Shown piece after piece: positions 44,477-53,274 of a DNA stretch of 64,000 nt. Location of the stretch: NCBI RefSeq assembly GCF_029892685.1, contig NZ_JARXVD010000024.1:23534-87533 (forward strand), written 5' to 3'. The first letter of the stretch is position 1; each line of letters opens with the position of its first letter. The DNA comes from Mycobacterium sp. OTB74 (lineage in GTDB: Bacteria; Actinomycetota; Actinomycetes; Mycobacteriales; Mycobacteriaceae). A program made the translations under genes and the position numbers. The notes below the pieces were generated by a model. The model had not been told where the DNA came from. It was given only the letters and a program-made list of their open reading frames with translations, and made no database searches.

Positions 44477-45928
44477 GTGACTAACACCATGGACGTCGAT
44501 CCTGCGGTTACGATCCCCAGCGGCGGGATCATTCCGGTTTTCAACCCGTCGAACGAAGAGCAGATCGCGGAGGTCCCTGATTCTGATCAGGCCGCGGTTG
44601 ATGCGGCGGTGGCCCGGGCGCGGGAGACGTTCGAGTCGGGGGTGTGGCGCAAGCTGCCCGCCGCCCACCGGGCCGAGGTGCTCTTCAAGGCAGCGGAGAT
44701 CATCAAGCGGCGCACCGAGGAACTCGCTGAGATCGAGGCGCGCGACAACGGGATGAATGCGTTGGCCGCGCAGCAGATCATCAAGGTGGCCAACGAGATG
44801 CTGATCTACTACGCCGGTTGGGTCGGCAAGATCCACGGCGAGTCGAGCAATCTGGTCTCCGATGGTCTGCTCGGCCACTTCGAGAACTACCACACCTTCA
44901 CCCAGCTCGAGCCGGTCGGTGTCGTGGGCCTGATCATCCCGTGGAACGGGCCGTTCTTCGTTGCGATGCTCAAGGTGGCGCCCGCGTTGGCGGCCGGTTG
45001 TAGCGCGGTGCTCAAGCCGGCCGAGGAAACCCCACTGTCGGCTTTGAAGTTGGAGGAGATCTTCCGGGAGGCAGGTCTGCCCGATGGTGTCCTGAACGTC
45101 ATCACCGGTTACGGCGAGACCACCGGCGCGGCGCTGACTGCGCACCCCGATGTCGACAAGATCGCCTTCACCGGATCCACCGAGGTGGGTCGGTTGATCG
45201 TCAAGGCGGCCGCGGGCAATCTCAAGCGCCTGACCCTGGAGCTCGGTGGCAAGTCGCCGCTGATCATGTTCGACGACGCGAATCTGGACAAGGCGATCAT
45301 GGGCGCCGGCATGGGCCTGCTCGCCGGCTCGGGCCAGAACTGCTCGTGTACCTCACGGATGTATGTGCAGCGCGGCATCTACGACCAGGTCGTGGAAGGT
45401 CTGGCCGCTTTCGCCAAGATGCTCCCGATGGGCGGATATGAGGATCCCACCTCCGTGCTGGGTCCGCTGATCAGCCAGAAGCAGCGCACCCGGGTTGAGG
45501 GCATCGTCAACGACGGAGTGGCCGGGGGTGCGGAGATCATCACGGGCGGTAAGCCGATGGACCGCAAGGGCTACTTCTACGAGGCGACCATCATCACCAA
45601 CACCACGCCCGATATGCGCCTGATCAAGGAAGAGATCTTCGGCCCGGTCGGTTGCGTGATCCCCTTCGATGAAGAGGAAGAGGCGATCGCCGCGGCCAAC
45701 GACACCGAGTACGGGTTGGCAGGTTCGATCTGGACCGAGAACCTGTCCCGGGCTCATCGCGTTGCCAATGAGCTTCGTGGCGGCCAGATTTGGGTCAACT
45801 CGGCGCTGGCGGCCGATCCGTCGATGCCGATCTGCGGACACAAGCAGTCCGGTTGGGGCGGCGAGCGCGGCAAGAAGGGCTTGGAGGCCTACTTCAACAC
45901 CAAGTCGGTCTACATCGGCCTGACCTGA
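44477..45928 (+). CDS. NAD(P)-dependent aldehyde dehydrogenase
   Basis: 483 residues, full ALDH superfamily: PWN with Asn157, TGSTEVGRLI, catalytic Glu255 (LELGGKSP), nucleophile Cys289 (GSGQNCSC) and EEIFGPVGCVIPF. Closest to the broad fatty/aromatic aldehyde group (AldA, Rv0768-like). GTG start with GAAGGA upstream; ATG 44489 is an alternative. Followed by two hairpin terminators. Confidence 0.9.
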   Translation: MTNTMDVDPAVTIPSGGIIPVFNPSNEEQIAEVPDSDQAAVDAAVARARETFESGVWRKLPAAHRAEVLFKAAEIIKRRTEELAEIEARDNGMNALAAQQIIKVANEMLIYYAGWVGKIHGESSNLVSDGLLGHFENYHTFTQLEPVGVVGLIIPWNGPFFVAMLKVAPALAAGCSAVLKPAEETPLSALKLEEIFREAGLPDGVLNVITGYGETTGAALTAHPDVDKIAFTGSTEVGRLIVKAAAGNLKRLTLELGGKSPLIMFDDANLDKAIMGAGMGLLAGSGQNCSCTSRMYVQRGIYDQVVEGLAAFAKMLPMGGYEDPTSVLGPLISQKQRTRVEGIVNDGVAGGAEIITGGKPMDRKGYFYEATIITNTTPDMRLIKEEIFGPVGCVIPFDEEEEAIAAANDTEYGLAGSIWTENLSRAHRVANELRGGQIWVNSALAADPSMPICGHKQSGWGGERGKKGLEAYFNTKSVYIGLT

Positions 45929-45940
45929 CAATGACCGGGC

Positions 45941-45981
45941 GGACCCGATCAGCGGTACCCAACTTGTCGCTGGTCGGGTCC
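45941..45981 (+). terminator. Terminator hairpin after the aldehyde dehydrogenase gene
   Basis: GGACCCGATCAGCG (45941-45954) pairs with CGCTGGTCGGGTCC (45968-45981), 14 bp with one wobble and a 13-nt loop, starting 13 bp after the stop codon. Confidence 0.8.
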
Positions 45982-46023
45982 TGAAATTGCCTGCAGACGA
46001 GAGCCTTTCAGCTCTACCCTGGG

Positions 46024-46052
46024 CCGCTGTTGATTGTCTCGATCAACAGCGG
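46024..46052. terminator. Second hairpin, bidirectional terminator
   Basis: Perfect 11-bp stem CCGCTGTTGAT (46024-46034) / ATCAACAGCGG (46042-46052), loop of 7. It lies between converging genes, 99 bp before the stop of the minus-strand gene, and probably serves that gene or backs up the previous hairpin. Confidence 0.65.
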
Positions 46053-46150
46053 GCTTCGGTGGCTCGGTGCGATCGGCCAGGTACCAAGCTGTACCAGCCG
46101 CGCCCTGGAATACCTTGTGCACCTTCGGTTTACCAGCAGCGCAGGTCCAG

Positions 46151-46600
46151 CTACAGCGGAAGGATCACCACGCCGGCTGAGCCTTCGAGGTGTGTGGCGC
46201 TGTAGTGGGCACGCTGTGGCTGACCGATCCCGGTCAATGTCATCGAGTGCACCGTCGTGATCAACAGGGTGTGTACCGGCACCGACTTGGCTTCGCCGAG
46301 AACGACCGGCGGGATCAGCAGCGTGGCGGTGGTCGATCCGACGTCCACGGTGAGCCGTAGTACGACTGAGACCAGGGTGCCGAGGTTGGCATCCTCGGTG
46401 ACTGTGACTTGGTCGGCCCGAAATGTCTTGGTGACGTGTGTGTCTTCATAGACCAGCTTGACCGGCCCATCCTTGGTGAGTGGTCCCGAGCCGCCGGGGT
46501 AGTAGGTGATGTGAATTCCCCCGCCGTGCAGGTGATACACGTTGGGTGCCACGCTGGGCACGGCGTTGGCGGCGGCGGGTTTTGGTGCTGTTGTAGTCAT
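46151..46600 (-). CDS. Hypothetical protein (149 aa)
   Basis: ATG 46600 with GAGG upstream. Starts with an Ala/Pro-rich stretch, then beta-strand-rich sequence: NVYHLHGGGIHITYYPGGSGPLTKDG, LVYEDTHVTKTFRADQV, TLVSVVLRLTVDVGSTTATLLIPPVVL, VHTLLITTVHSMTLTGIG. No signal peptide. Not recognised; reads as an all-beta single domain. Its promoter region carries a 12-bp palindrome. Confidence 0.7.
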   Translation of the reverse strand: MTTTAPKPAAANAVPSVAPNVYHLHGGGIHITYYPGGSGPLTKDGPVKLVYEDTHVTKTFRADQVTVTEDANLGTLVSVVLRLTVDVGSTTATLLIPPVVLGEAKSVPVHTLLITTVHSMTLTGIGQPQRAHYSATHLEGSAGVVILPL

Positions 46601-46696
46601 GTCGGGCCTCGGTTTCGTTGGATGCGCCCCACCAGTCGGTGGGGCGTCGTGAATTACGGAACCCATCTTCAGACGACCATGAACCCCTTGACTTGC

Positions 46697-46708
46697 GTAG
46701 TGCACTAC
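46697..46708. promoter_or_regulatory. Palindrome GTAGTGCACTAC, operator candidate
   Basis: A perfect 12-bp palindrome, flanked by TTGC on the left and TTCAA on the right, in the 202-bp gap between divergent genes (starts at 46600 and 46803). A TTGACA hexamer lies 6 bp to its right. Typical size and place for a MarR/HxlR/TetR-type site. Confidence 0.5.
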
Positions 46709-46802
46709 TTCAATTGACACGCAATACGCGGGCTGCGACGAGTAGTGCGCGCACCAATACGTTGCCCGCCGGATCGGGATGCGGTGCCTACCATGGGTGA
46801 CT

Positions 46803-47258
46803 ATGGCACCTGAAACGGCGACAGCCGATACGGTCGATCTCGCCGATTTACTTGACTTCATCCGGCCTCGGCATCGGATGGTGCTGACCACATTCCGCGC
46901 CGACGGGTCGTTGCAGAGCTCGCCCGTAACTGGCGGACTCGACGCCCAGGGCCGAGTGGTTATCGCGAGCTATCCGCAACGCGCCAAATGTGCGAACATC
47001 CGCCACAGGCAGACCGCCAGCGTGGTCGTTCTCTCCGACGAATTCAACGGCGCGTATGTCCAAGTCGACGGGGACGCCGAGGTCATCGACCTCCCGGACG
47101 CGGAGGAATTGCTGGTCGACTACTACCGAGCGATCGCGGGGGAGCACCCCGACTGGTCGGAGTACCGCCAGGCCATGCTGGACCAAGGCAAGTGCTTGAT
47201 CCGGATCACGCCGCGCCGTTGGGGACCTGTGGCAACAGGCGGCTTCCCGCCGAAGTGA
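46803..47258 (+). CDS. Split beta-barrel FMN/F420-binding protein (PPOX family)
   Basis: 151 residues: LADLLDFIRPRHRMVLTTFRADGSLQSSPVTGGLDAQGRVVIASY is the usual opening of actinobacterial flavin/deazaflavin oxidoreductases (Rv1155-like), with NIRHRQTASVVVLSDEFNG and YVQVDGDAEVIDLPDAEELL after it. A reductase using F420 or FMN is likely; substrate unknown. It overlaps or abuts the dioxygenase gene (GTGA at its stop), so the two act together or are at least co-expressed. Confidence 0.82.
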   Translation: MAPETATADTVDLADLLDFIRPRHRMVLTTFRADGSLQSSPVTGGLDAQGRVVIASYPQRAKCANIRHRQTASVVVLSDEFNGAYVQVDGDAEVIDLPDAEELLVDYYRAIAGEHPDWSEYRQAMLDQGKCLIRITPRRWGPVATGGFPPK

Positions 47259-47266
47259 CGCACAAC

Positions 47267-48085
47267 ATGAGCGATTCACCCGCTGACTCGACCGTGTTGC
47301 CCGCGGCGTTCATCGGTCACGGCAGCCCGATGAACGCCTTGGAGCACAACCGGTTTACCGCGGCGTGGACGACCTTCGGCCAGTCGGTACCACGGCCCCG
47401 AGCGATACTGGTGATCAGTGCGCATTGGTACATCACCGCAACCGCGGTCACCGCCATGGCCCGCCCGCGCACCATCCACGACTTCTACGGCTTCCCACAG
47501 GAATTGTTCGACGTGCAGTATCCCGCGCCGGGGCTGCCGGAACTTGCCGACGAGATCGCCGAGACAGTGAAACCCACCTGGGTCGGGAGTGATCGTGACA
47601 GCTGGGCTATCGACCACGGCACCTGGTCAGTGCTTGTGCACGCCTTTCCAGATGCCTCAATTCCTGTCGTGCAGTTGTCGATCAACGCAGAGAAGTCTCT
47701 GGAGGAGCACTTCGCGCTCGGTGCCCAGCTGTCTGAATTACGCAGTCGCGGGGTCCTGATCATCGGAAGCGGCAACATTGTGCACAACCTGCGGGCCGTC
47801 AATTGGAAGGTCCCCGAGAGTGGATTCGACTGGGCCATCAGGTTTGACGACGCTGCGGCGAACCTGCTGACGTCCGACCCATCCCGCGTGGTGCAGCTAC
47901 GCGAGCATCCCGACTATGCCGCCGCGGTCCCGACGCCGGATCACTTCATCCCCATGCTCTACCTCGCCGGTCTGAGTTCGGCGGCCGGCACACCAGCGGA
48001 TGTCTTGGTCGACGGCTACAGCTACGGGTCGTTGTCGATGACCTCGTATACGGTCGGGCCCAACTCACCGGCCGACGTCGCCTAA
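47267..48085 (+). CDS. Class III extradiol dioxygenase (LigB/4,5-DOPA dioxygenase family)
   Basis: 272 residues: FIGHGSPMNALE (first metal His), VISAHWYI (second His), DHGTWSVLVHAFPDASIPVVQLSIN, and IIGSGNIVHNLRAVNW (His base). Family members cleave catechol-type rings with Fe(II) or, in YgiD-like proteins, Zn. ATG 47267; an in-frame GTG at 47255 overlaps the preceding stop as GTGA and is a real alternative. With the FMN/F420 protein it may form an aromatic-ring degradation pair. Confidence 0.85.
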   Translation: MSDSPADSTVLPAAFIGHGSPMNALEHNRFTAAWTTFGQSVPRPRAILVISAHWYITATAVTAMARPRTIHDFYGFPQELFDVQYPAPGLPELADEIAETVKPTWVGSDRDSWAIDHGTWSVLVHAFPDASIPVVQLSINAEKSLEEHFALGAQLSELRSRGVLIIGSGNIVHNLRAVNWKVPESGFDWAIRFDDAAANLLTSDPSRVVQLREHPDYAAAVPTPDHFIPMLYLAGLSSAAGTPADVLVDGYSYGSLSMTSYTVGPNSPADVA

Positions 48086-48394
48086 TTGTTCAGAACGAAT
48101 TCGATTGGCAGCCAGCTGATCTCGATGCCACGAGGCGACCGAGATCCCGTTCCGACTCGCCGGCGGCTTCCGCGCCCGCGTTCGCGAGCGGTGAGCAACC
48201 GCTGGATGCGAAGCGCGGTGGGAGGCGTTCAAGGCAGGCCGCTGAACTGGTGCTGCAGTACGGGCATTGGCTAACTACCGATGTGGTGTTTTTCACTCTG
48301 TGAAACGGAGTTCGCGGCGCCGTCGATAGACAGGGCAAATCAGTCGATATCGATCCCACTCGCCTGACTGGCCAGAGCTTTCGAGGAGCAGCCC
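48086..48394. other. Non-coding gap before the proline-rich membrane protein gene
   Basis: 309 bp without a convincing gene. TTTCAC (48291-48296) and GTGAAA (48300-48305) form a short inverted repeat about 90 bp before the next start. No terminator-quality hairpin was seen after the dioxygenase gene. Confidence 0.4.
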
Positions 48395-49546
48395 ATGGAC
48401 GTTGTGCTCGGTGTCGTCCTGACATCGCAGATGGCCGGGCTCACGGTGTCGACAAGCGGTGGGGCAGACAATGCGGTGCTCGATCACGCTGCCGTGTACT
48501 TCGATCACAAGAGCAGCTATGCCGCTCAACTCGCCGACGCGGTACGCCAGCTGCGCCGGCGGGCCGTCAGGCGTCGCTGCCGGCTGCGATCGATTGCCGT
48601 CACCTGGACTGCCGATGCCGATCAGGACGCGGTGCGGTTCAGTGAGCTCCTCGCAGAACTTGGCATGGGTACCGACCTTGTGCCGATCCCGCTGGCCGCA
48701 GCCAGCACGGCACTGGTGGCCGACAATGGATACACCGACACCGCTATCTGCGTCATCGAGCCTGACGTCGCAAGCGCCGGCGTTATGCGTGGCCGCGTGG
48801 TCATCGCCAATCTGGACGGACCGCGGCTGTCGCTCGCGCACTTCCGGAACGACGGGAGCGCCACCCATTGGCTGACGGAACTCTTCGATGACTATGACCG
48901 TCAACCTCGCCTTTTCGTCGTCGGTGGAGACGACAACACCAAACGGCACCTCAGCGGCGCCCGCGTTGCGATTGAATCCCGAACAGAGTCCATGACGGCG
49001 CTCGCACACGGCGCTGCACTGGCTGCGCGTTGCAGCGATGGCGTCGTTACGCATAGCCGCCCTGTGCAACCGAGGCGGCCCCGCAAGATGGTTTCGTGGT
49101 CCGTGCCGCCGGTTGCCGCGGCGGTGTGCATCGGCGCCTTGGTCGCTGCGATGCCGCTCGGATGGGCTACCGGCCCGCATCTACAAGACTTTCGATTCGC
49201 GCCTGCGCCGCCGGCGGTTAACTCCGCACCGCCCGCTCCTGCGTCGTCCCCCGGCGGCACTGCGCAGCCCCAACTGCCCCCGCCGCCGCTGCCTTCAAGC
49301 GCAGCCACGCCCGTCGTACCGGCACCGTCCGCCGATGACGCTGAGGTCATTCAAAAGCAGAACCAGAGCGACACGTCCACGCCGATTCCTGATGCCCGTC
49401 GGCACCAGGAATCCATCCCAGCGGCTCCGTTGCAGCCGGCGCCACTCGGCACGGCTCCCGAACTTGAGCAAGGCCCCGGGGGGATGAATCCGCACCCGGT
49501 CGACCGCCCCGACAACTGTTTGGCATTGTGCGGGTTCGTGCTCTAA
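48395..49546 (+). CDS. Mycobacterial membrane protein with N-terminal actin/ASKHA-like domain and Pro-rich tail (DUF7159 type)
   Basis: 383 residues. The N-terminal 220 residues (DVVLGVVLTSQMAGLTVSTSGG ... SIAVTWTADADQDAVRF, LAAASTALVADNGYTDTAICVIEPD) follow the pattern of a family restricted to mycobacteria. One membrane helix at about 230-255 (SWSVPPVAAAVCIGALVAAM), then a Pro/Ser-rich extracellular part. ATG 48395 has AGGAG 6 nt upstream. Function unknown. Confidence 0.78.
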   Translation: MDVVLGVVLTSQMAGLTVSTSGGADNAVLDHAAVYFDHKSSYAAQLADAVRQLRRRAVRRRCRLRSIAVTWTADADQDAVRFSELLAELGMGTDLVPIPLAAASTALVADNGYTDTAICVIEPDVASAGVMRGRVVIANLDGPRLSLAHFRNDGSATHWLTELFDDYDRQPRLFVVGGDDNTKRHLSGARVAIESRTESMTALAHGAALAARCSDGVVTHSRPVQPRRPRKMVSWSVPPVAAAVCIGALVAAMPLGWATGPHLQDFRFAPAPPAVNSAPPAPASSPGGTAQPQLPPPPLPSSAATPVVPAPSADDAEVIQKQNQSDTSTPIPDARRHQESIPAAPLQPAPLGTAPELEQGPGGMNPHPVDRPDNCLALCGFVL

Positions 49547-49907
49547 GCGGTTGGCACGTGGTTTAGCTACTGTTGCCCCCGTGTTTGAAGCCCGGCCATC
49601 AACCGGGGGTGCTTCGGGGTGTCATCGCACCGGCGTCCCTTTCGAAAAGCCAAGGGCCCGTGGCTGAATTGGTGTCATCGAAGGCGCTTGAAAGGGTCAG
49701 GACCGGCCGGAGTCTTCGCACTCCGTGGCATCTGGCCAGAATTAATTATTTGCTGCGTAAATGCTGTGTGCGTCCGGTCGCGGGCAAATGCGAGTAGGTC
49801 ACTACTCGTGACTGCCCCACGGTGGCGCGGCGAAAGTAGGCATGCACCGATAGGTGGACCATGCCGACGTTGGACCAGACCGCGCGGCGACAACGAAAGG
49901 TAATTAG
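49547..49907. other. Non-coding gap before the repeat-domain hydrolase gene
   Basis: 361 bp. CCCCCG near 49575 and CGGGGG near 49600 could pair as a weak terminator, and GGAGT-CTTCGC-ACTCC forms a small hairpin near 49711. A stretch near 49660 resembles the 5' part of a class II tRNA but cannot be folded into one. No gene is called. Confidence 0.4.
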
Positions 49908-51749
49908 ATGAAATTTCAGGCGTACCACGGCGTCAGCGCCGCAACGCACCAGACCCATGTGACCGATCTGTCCAAGGCCGGCTACGGAATGATCTCCCTG
50001 AGCGTCTACGGAAACCCGGGCAATGCGCAATACGCAGCGGTGTGGGTCGATCGACCGATGCCGGCATGGACGGCGATTCACGGTGTCGACGGCAATGCGT
50101 ATCAGACGTGGTTCAACAACAACGTCAAGGCGGGCTACGGTGCGTCGCTGGTTTCGGCGACCGGCTCCGGCGGCAACGCGATCTTCGCCGCGGTGATGAC
50201 GAAGGGTGTCGGGGCGGGTTGGGTTGCCCACCATGGCCTTACGCAGTCGCAGTTCAACGCGGTCAACGCGTCGGCGCAGACGAGTGGGCTGCGTCCACAT
50301 TCGGTGACCATCTACGGTGACTCGGGAGCGCGGCTGTACGCCGGGGTGTGGTGGCCGAACACTGACTGGGTTAAGTGGATGGTCAACCCTGCCGACGGCG
50401 CCTCGCACTACCAGCAGACGTTCGACCTCGACACCCAGTTGCCCGGTTACACCCTCAATGCGTGGCGCCCGGCCTATGTCGCGCTTTCGGGCGACCACAC
50501 GTACTGCTCGGTGTACAGCGACGATGTCGTCGACAGCTGGTACGCCCGCCATGGACTCACCGCAGCCGAGTATCAGACCGAATTCGACAAGCAGCAGAAG
50601 GCGGGGCGCTACCCGATCTGTGTGCAGGGCGGTGGCAGCGGGGGAGACACCCGGTATGCGGCGGTGTTCGCCAAAAACGATGTGCCAGAGGCGCGTCAGT
50701 GGACGGCCACGGGCCAGTCGGTGGCCGCCTACCAAGCCGTCGACCAACTGTTCCAAAGCTTCATGCATAAGCAGGCGATCCGCGCAGCGCAGGTGGCGAT
50801 CCTCAAGAACGGGACCACCGTCTTCAACCGCGGCTACACCTGGGCCGAGCCGGGTTACAAGACGACGAAGCCCAGCGACCGCTTCCTGCTTGCCAGTTGC
50901 AGCAAGATGTTCTGCGAGGCGGCAATCCAGTCGCTGTACGACGCGAAGATACTCAGCCCGGGTGATGCTGCGTTCGCCAAGCTCGGGATCTCGAACCCGG
51001 GCAACGTCACCGACCACGACAAGATCACGGTCCAGGAGTTACTCGACCACACCTCGGGCTACGACGACGGTATTCCGCCATACTTTGACCCGACTTACTC
51101 GATGGGCCAGATCGCCAACAGCCTCGGAATCACCCATCCGACCCGGTTCGACATCTGCAAATACATGTACGGTCAGCCGCTGCAGCACGCGCCGGGTACG
51201 ACCAATGCGTACTCCAACTTCGGATACCTGATGCTGGCCGCCCTCGTCGACAAGCGCGGTGGCACAGGCGATTACTGGACTTACCTGAAGAAGACCCTGC
51301 TCGATCCCGCCGGGATCGCAGAGGTCGAGGTGATCTCCACAGCCGCCTCCGGCCGTCACAGTGAGGAGGCGATCGCCGAAGACCCGGGCATCGGCCAGAA
51401 CGTCCTCAAGCCGGCAGTGTCGGATCTAGTGCCCTCGGTCTACGGCGGCGACGGTGAGATCAACGAGGTCGGCGTCGGCAACGACGGACTCGGTGCTTCG
51501 GCGCACGCGCTGGCTCAGTTCGCCCACCTACACGCCGCGTGGGGCAACGGTCCGCGCGTCAACAGTGCGCGGGAAGGCTCGACGCCGGGTGCGTCGACGT
51601 TCGTCTGGACCCGCAACGAGTTCGACATAGCCATCACGGTCAACACGCGCGCCTGGCGGCCTGGGACTAATCCCGTCAAGTTGCCGGGCGGCAAGACACA
51701 GTCTGTCGTCGAGCAGTTCCAGATGCAGGTCGACGCGGCGATCTCCTGA
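49908..51749 (+). CDS. Serine hydrolase (beta-lactamase fold) with N-terminal tandem-repeat domain, polyglycine hydrolase-like
   Basis: 613 residues. The first 260 contain about five related units of 45-55 residues, each with W-x(3-5)-[HR]HG[LV][ST] or IHGVD and later YxAVW/YAAVF (YHGVSAATHQ, IHGVDGNAYQ, HHGLTQSQFN, RHGLTAAEYQ). From about 275 comes a class C beta-lactamase/penicillin-binding fold with Ser330-x-x-Lys333 (SCSKMF) and Tyr435-Ser436-Asn437. The arrangement recalls fungal polyglycine hydrolases. No signal peptide is seen at ATG 49908 (AAAGG upstream). Substrate may be a peptide or ester. Confidence 0.82.
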   Translation: MKFQAYHGVSAATHQTHVTDLSKAGYGMISLSVYGNPGNAQYAAVWVDRPMPAWTAIHGVDGNAYQTWFNNNVKAGYGASLVSATGSGGNAIFAAVMTKGVGAGWVAHHGLTQSQFNAVNASAQTSGLRPHSVTIYGDSGARLYAGVWWPNTDWVKWMVNPADGASHYQQTFDLDTQLPGYTLNAWRPAYVALSGDHTYCSVYSDDVVDSWYARHGLTAAEYQTEFDKQQKAGRYPICVQGGGSGGDTRYAAVFAKNDVPEARQWTATGQSVAAYQAVDQLFQSFMHKQAIRAAQVAILKNGTTVFNRGYTWAEPGYKTTKPSDRFLLASCSKMFCEAAIQSLYDAKILSPGDAAFAKLGISNPGNVTDHDKITVQELLDHTSGYDDGIPPYFDPTYSMGQIANSLGITHPTRFDICKYMYGQPLQHAPGTTNAYSNFGYLMLAALVDKRGGTGDYWTYLKKTLLDPAGIAEVEVISTAASGRHSEEAIAEDPGIGQNVLKPAVSDLVPSVYGGDGEINEVGVGNDGLGASAHALAQFAHLHAAWGNGPRVNSAREGSTPGASTFVWTRNEFDIAITVNTRAWRPGTNPVKLPGGKTQSVVEQFQMQVDAAIS

Positions 51750-51767
51750 AGGACTATCTACGCACCG

Positions 51768-51813
51768 TCGATTGTGGGCGGCTCTCCCGGTGGCGAGGGT
51801 CGCCCACCATCGA
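51768..51813. terminator. Bidirectional hairpin terminator
   Basis: TCGATTGTGGGCG (51768-51780) and CGCCCACCATCGA (51801-51813) pair over 13 bp with one mismatch; an inner CTC/GAG pairing tightens the 20-nt loop. It lies between the converging hydrolase and SnoaL-like genes. Confidence 0.75.
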
Positions 51814-51840
51814 TCCCTAAGCTTCCCAAGTGAATTCGGC

Positions 51841-52386
51841 TTAACTCTCGAATACCGGTGGTGTCGTGTTGGACAACCGGGGGTCGGGTTCGCTGGATGT
51901 CTGAGCGAGCAGACCGCGCAGGCAGTGCACCAGGAAGGACCAATTCCTCGGGTTCTTGAAGTCGATGCCCGCGAGGAGTTGGCGCAGCCAGGTGAGAGTG
52001 TCGAAGTAAATGCGCTCGCAGACGAGGTTCTCGTCGTTGTCGAAGATGAAGTAGGCGGTCATCCGGACCCGGAATCGGTTGCCGGTCGGCGGGATTGCGC
52101 CGAAGTACCCGCGGTGGGTGCCGAGGAGCCAGAATTCGACGATGACAGCGTCGTCACTGTGACGCAGGGCGATGATCTCGTGGTCCTGGTCGGGGAATGC
52201 GGCGCGGGTGTCGTGGTAGTAGGCGCGGACTTCGGCATCGCCGTCGTGGACCTTCATGAGCGGGATCAGTTCGTAGTGCGGGTGCGGGAACGTGGACAAG
52301 GTGGCGTCCCAGTCTTGGCGCACTTCGTCATGGAAGTGGTCGAGGACAACTTTTTCGCGGGCTGCGCGGATCTCGGGAGTGGTCAT
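51841..52386 (-). CDS. SnoaL-like (NTF2-fold) protein
   Basis: About 181 residues with the SnoaL/NTF2 cone fold: AREKVVLDHFHDEVRQDWDATLSTFPHPHYEL, VRAYYHDTRAAFPDQDHEIIAL, AVIVEFWLLGTHRGYFG, GNRFRVRMTAYFIFD and ENLVCERIYFDTLTWLRQL. Family members are polyketide cyclases, hydratases or ligand-binding domains. ATG 52386 uses the GGAG 9 nt upstream; the ATG at 52395 is too close to it. Third gene of a tetR-lactonase-SnoaL operon. Confidence 0.82.
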   Translation of the reverse strand: MTTPEIRAAREKVVLDHFHDEVRQDWDATLSTFPHPHYELIPLMKVHDGDAEVRAYYHDTRAAFPDQDHEIIALRHSDDAVIVEFWLLGTHRGYFGAIPPTGNRFRVRMTAYFIFDNDENLVCERIYFDTLTWLRQLLAGIDFKNPRNWSFLVHCLRGLLAQTSSEPDPRLSNTTPPVFES

Positions 52387-52407
52387 CGGTGGCATCTCCG
52401 ATCGTTA

Positions 52408-53274
52408 TCAGCTTGTGGGGGTGTAGATTTCGCGGTTGACGAGGCGGGTTGCAGCGTTGAGGTCGTGCGCGGGAAGCATGACGGTCGGGTGGTGGCTCGC
52501 GAATTCCTTTATTTTGCGCAGGGATTCGATGGCCAGTCTCGGGTTCTTGTTCACCCCATCGGTTTTCTCGGCATCAAGCAGCGCTTGGTCGTACGTCGCG
52601 TCACCGAGCAGGAAATACGTGACGTCATCGGCGAACACGATGACGCTGAGGTGCCCGGGGACATGTCCGGGGGTGTCGACGGCGACGACTCTGCCATCGC
52701 TTGTGAGAGGGTAACTGCGGTCGAACGGACCGATTGCCGGGCCGGAAGGTTCGAGGATCGTGGGCTTGAAGCTATTGGGCCACTGTTTGGGCACGGCGCC
52801 CTCCGTGGTGGCAGGGATGTAGTGGCGGAAGGCCTTCCAGTGTTCTCGGCTCACGTAGACCGTGGCGCCGACGAGGTCGGGCAGCCCGTCTCCGTGGTCG
52901 TGGTGCAGGTGCGAGACAACCACACTGCGTAGATCCGCAGGGCCGAGTCCTCGCTGGGCGAGTAGGGCTCCGATGCCTTGATCTTTGGGCACGTCGATAT
53001 GGACGGCAACGTGGAAGAACGGTTGCCACCAGGGGAAGTAACCACCGAGTCCGTGTGTGGCGCGGGGGGATTCGCCGCTGTCGAACAGGATTGGACCTTC
53101 TGGATGGTCGATGAGATAGGTGTTGATGGGCAGTGGTGCGGTCCAGCGGCGGTCGGTGAGCACGCGGGCTCGGCGGAGCGGGACCGGTAGTTTCGCGCTC
53201 TGCGTCTGATGGGTTGGTCTGATGCGGACCGTGCCGGTCTGCAGGATAGATACCGTGATGGTGCTCATGCTCAT
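52408..53274 (-). CDS. Metallo-beta-lactamase-fold lactonase, AHL-lactonase-like
   Basis: 288 residues with the di-metal motif SHLHHDHGDG (HxHxDH), GHVPGHLSV, LLGDATYD and PAHD, as in N-acyl-homoserine lactonases of the AiiA/AttM group; NTYLIDHPEGPILFDSGES opens the fold. It probably hydrolyses a lactone, not necessarily a quorum signal. Its ATG overlaps the stop of the TetR gene (ATGA), which implies coupled translation, and it is followed after 21 bp by the SnoaL gene. Confidence 0.84.
   Translation of the reverse strand: MSMSTITVSILQTGTVRIRPTHQTQSAKLPVPLRRARVLTDRRWTAPLPINTYLIDHPEGPILFDSGESPRATHGLGGYFPWWQPFFHVAVHIDVPKDQGIGALLAQRGLGPADLRSVVVSHLHHDHGDGLPDLVGATVYVSREHWKAFRHYIPATTEGAVPKQWPNSFKPTILEPSGPAIGPFDRSYPLTSDGRVVAVDTPGHVPGHLSVIVFADDVTYFLLGDATYDQALLDAEKTDGVNKNPRLAIESLRKIKEFASHHPTVMLPAHDLNAATRLVNREIYTPTS

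Noticed and set aside
49655..49735. tRNA-like stretch (GCCCGTGGCTGAATTGGT ...) in the gap before the repeat-domain hydrolase
   Set aside because: The start resembles a Leu/Ser tRNA D-arm, but no anticodon stem, T-loop (GGTTCGAATCC) or matching acceptor stem could be found.
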